From the NCBI RefSeq assembly GCF_947179515.1, contig NC_067477.1, forward strand, positions 131,924,465-131,988,464: 64,000 nucleotides of DNA, in the 5' to 3' direction. Both the position numbers and the translations under genes were made by a program. Position 1 is the first letter of the stretch, and the number at the start of each line of letters is the position of its first letter. Origin of the DNA: Apodemus sylvaticus (Eukaryota > Chordata > Mammalia > Rodentia > Muridae). Below, one piece after another: positions 63,419-64,000 of the stretch. The notes under the pieces are model-generated. The model had not been told where the DNA came from. It searched no databases and saw nothing but the letters and a program-made list of their open reading frames with translations.

Positions 63419-64000
63419 TTTTATAAATATAGAAAAGCAGAACGCAAAAACAAGACAAAATGTGGGTTGGTAATCCTGCATCAGTATCCTGTTGCAGTAC
63501 ATCTCCAAGCCCAATATTCCCATGCAAAACCACACAACTTTATAAGCTGCACATCTAGATCAGGCAGATTCACCGCCACACCCCTCTATTCCCCAGCTGG
63601 GAGATAGATCCCTGGCTACTTGTGCTTCTTGGGGCCATGAGGTTCTGCTCCTTCTTCCGAGCACCTCTCCTTCTTCCTTTCTCTCTTCCCCCACTCTCTA
63701 AAACCTCCAGCCCCACCTTTCCCTTCTACTGCCCACTCACAGGCTCTAGCCTTTATTCGACCAGTTAAAACAGAGAGAATGTTCACATGAAATTGCGATC
63801 CACCCCTCCTAGGGGCAGCCCCTCTTGGGGAAGCAGAATTAACATTAGAATACAAACAGCACCAGGGCACCCACAACAGAGAATAGTGCACTAGTGCTCT
63901 CCTCCCAGCTGAGACTGACAACCTGAAAGATACCCTGGAAGAAGGAGGGGACAGTGAGGCTTGGGCTTGGGCTGTCTGGGGTGTCTTCATTTTCTTCCTT
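63419..64000. other. unannotated sequence to window end
   Basis: No recognised gene or transposon. A 124-codon antisense open frame (63616-63990) shows no domain. Confidence 0.4.

Noticed and set aside
11..63990. Bacterial-style gene clusters, operons, CRISPR arrays, phage or plasmid functions
   Set aside because: SINE, LINE and CpG depletion throughout show nuclear mammalian DNA. No array of regularly spaced repeats with unique spacers exists; the 24-kb minisatellite has no spacers.

Overview
The window looks like ordinary mammalian nuclear DNA from a murine rodent, most likely mouse. The evidence is the density of rodent SINEs (B1, B2, B3-like, B4, ID-like), rodent-type L1 3'-end repeats, a rodent hAT remnant resembling URR1, long GT, GA, CT, TTTC and TTC microsatellites, and a mammal-wide layer of MIR and L2 remnants. 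There is no bacterial or phage gene organisation. I recognise no complete protein-coding gene; nearly all open frames come from simple repeats, SINEs or chance.

Layout. 0-19 kb: unique sequence with scattered SINEs, microsatellites and L1 3'-end repeats. 19.17-20.22 kb: a 1.06-kb CCA/CAC satellite with higher-order structure. 20.4-23.8 kb: decayed SINEs and a TTTC tract. 23.88-24.30 kb: the best candidate functional locus, a CpG-rich stretch with about 49-bp tandem units that each carry an NRF1-like site, then a GC box, an ETS motif and an ATG abutting a consensus splice donor. It looks like a promoter with a short first exon of a + strand gene whose later exons I cannot identify. 24.9-27.1 kb: nested LINE and SINE insertions. 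27-37 kb: B4, B1 and L1-type repeats plus a decayed hAT element. 38.25 kb: a 5S rRNA pseudogene. 39-56 kb: comparatively unique sequence with several AT-rich, homeobox-motif-rich or CpG-rich islets that look like conserved noncoding elements. It also holds a 93% identical 72-bp inverted duplication (42.01/43.31 kb) and a 0.47-kb TG/TATG tract. 56.5-64 kb: a hAT element split by an L1 3' end, more SINEs, a 0.45-kb CTGT/CT tract and L1-type repeats.

Functionally this reads as intergenic or intronic DNA around one promoter, probably with distal regulatory elements. I found no convincing novel multi-gene system. Repeat family names come from recalled consensus features, without alignment, so subfamily labels and outer borders are approximate.
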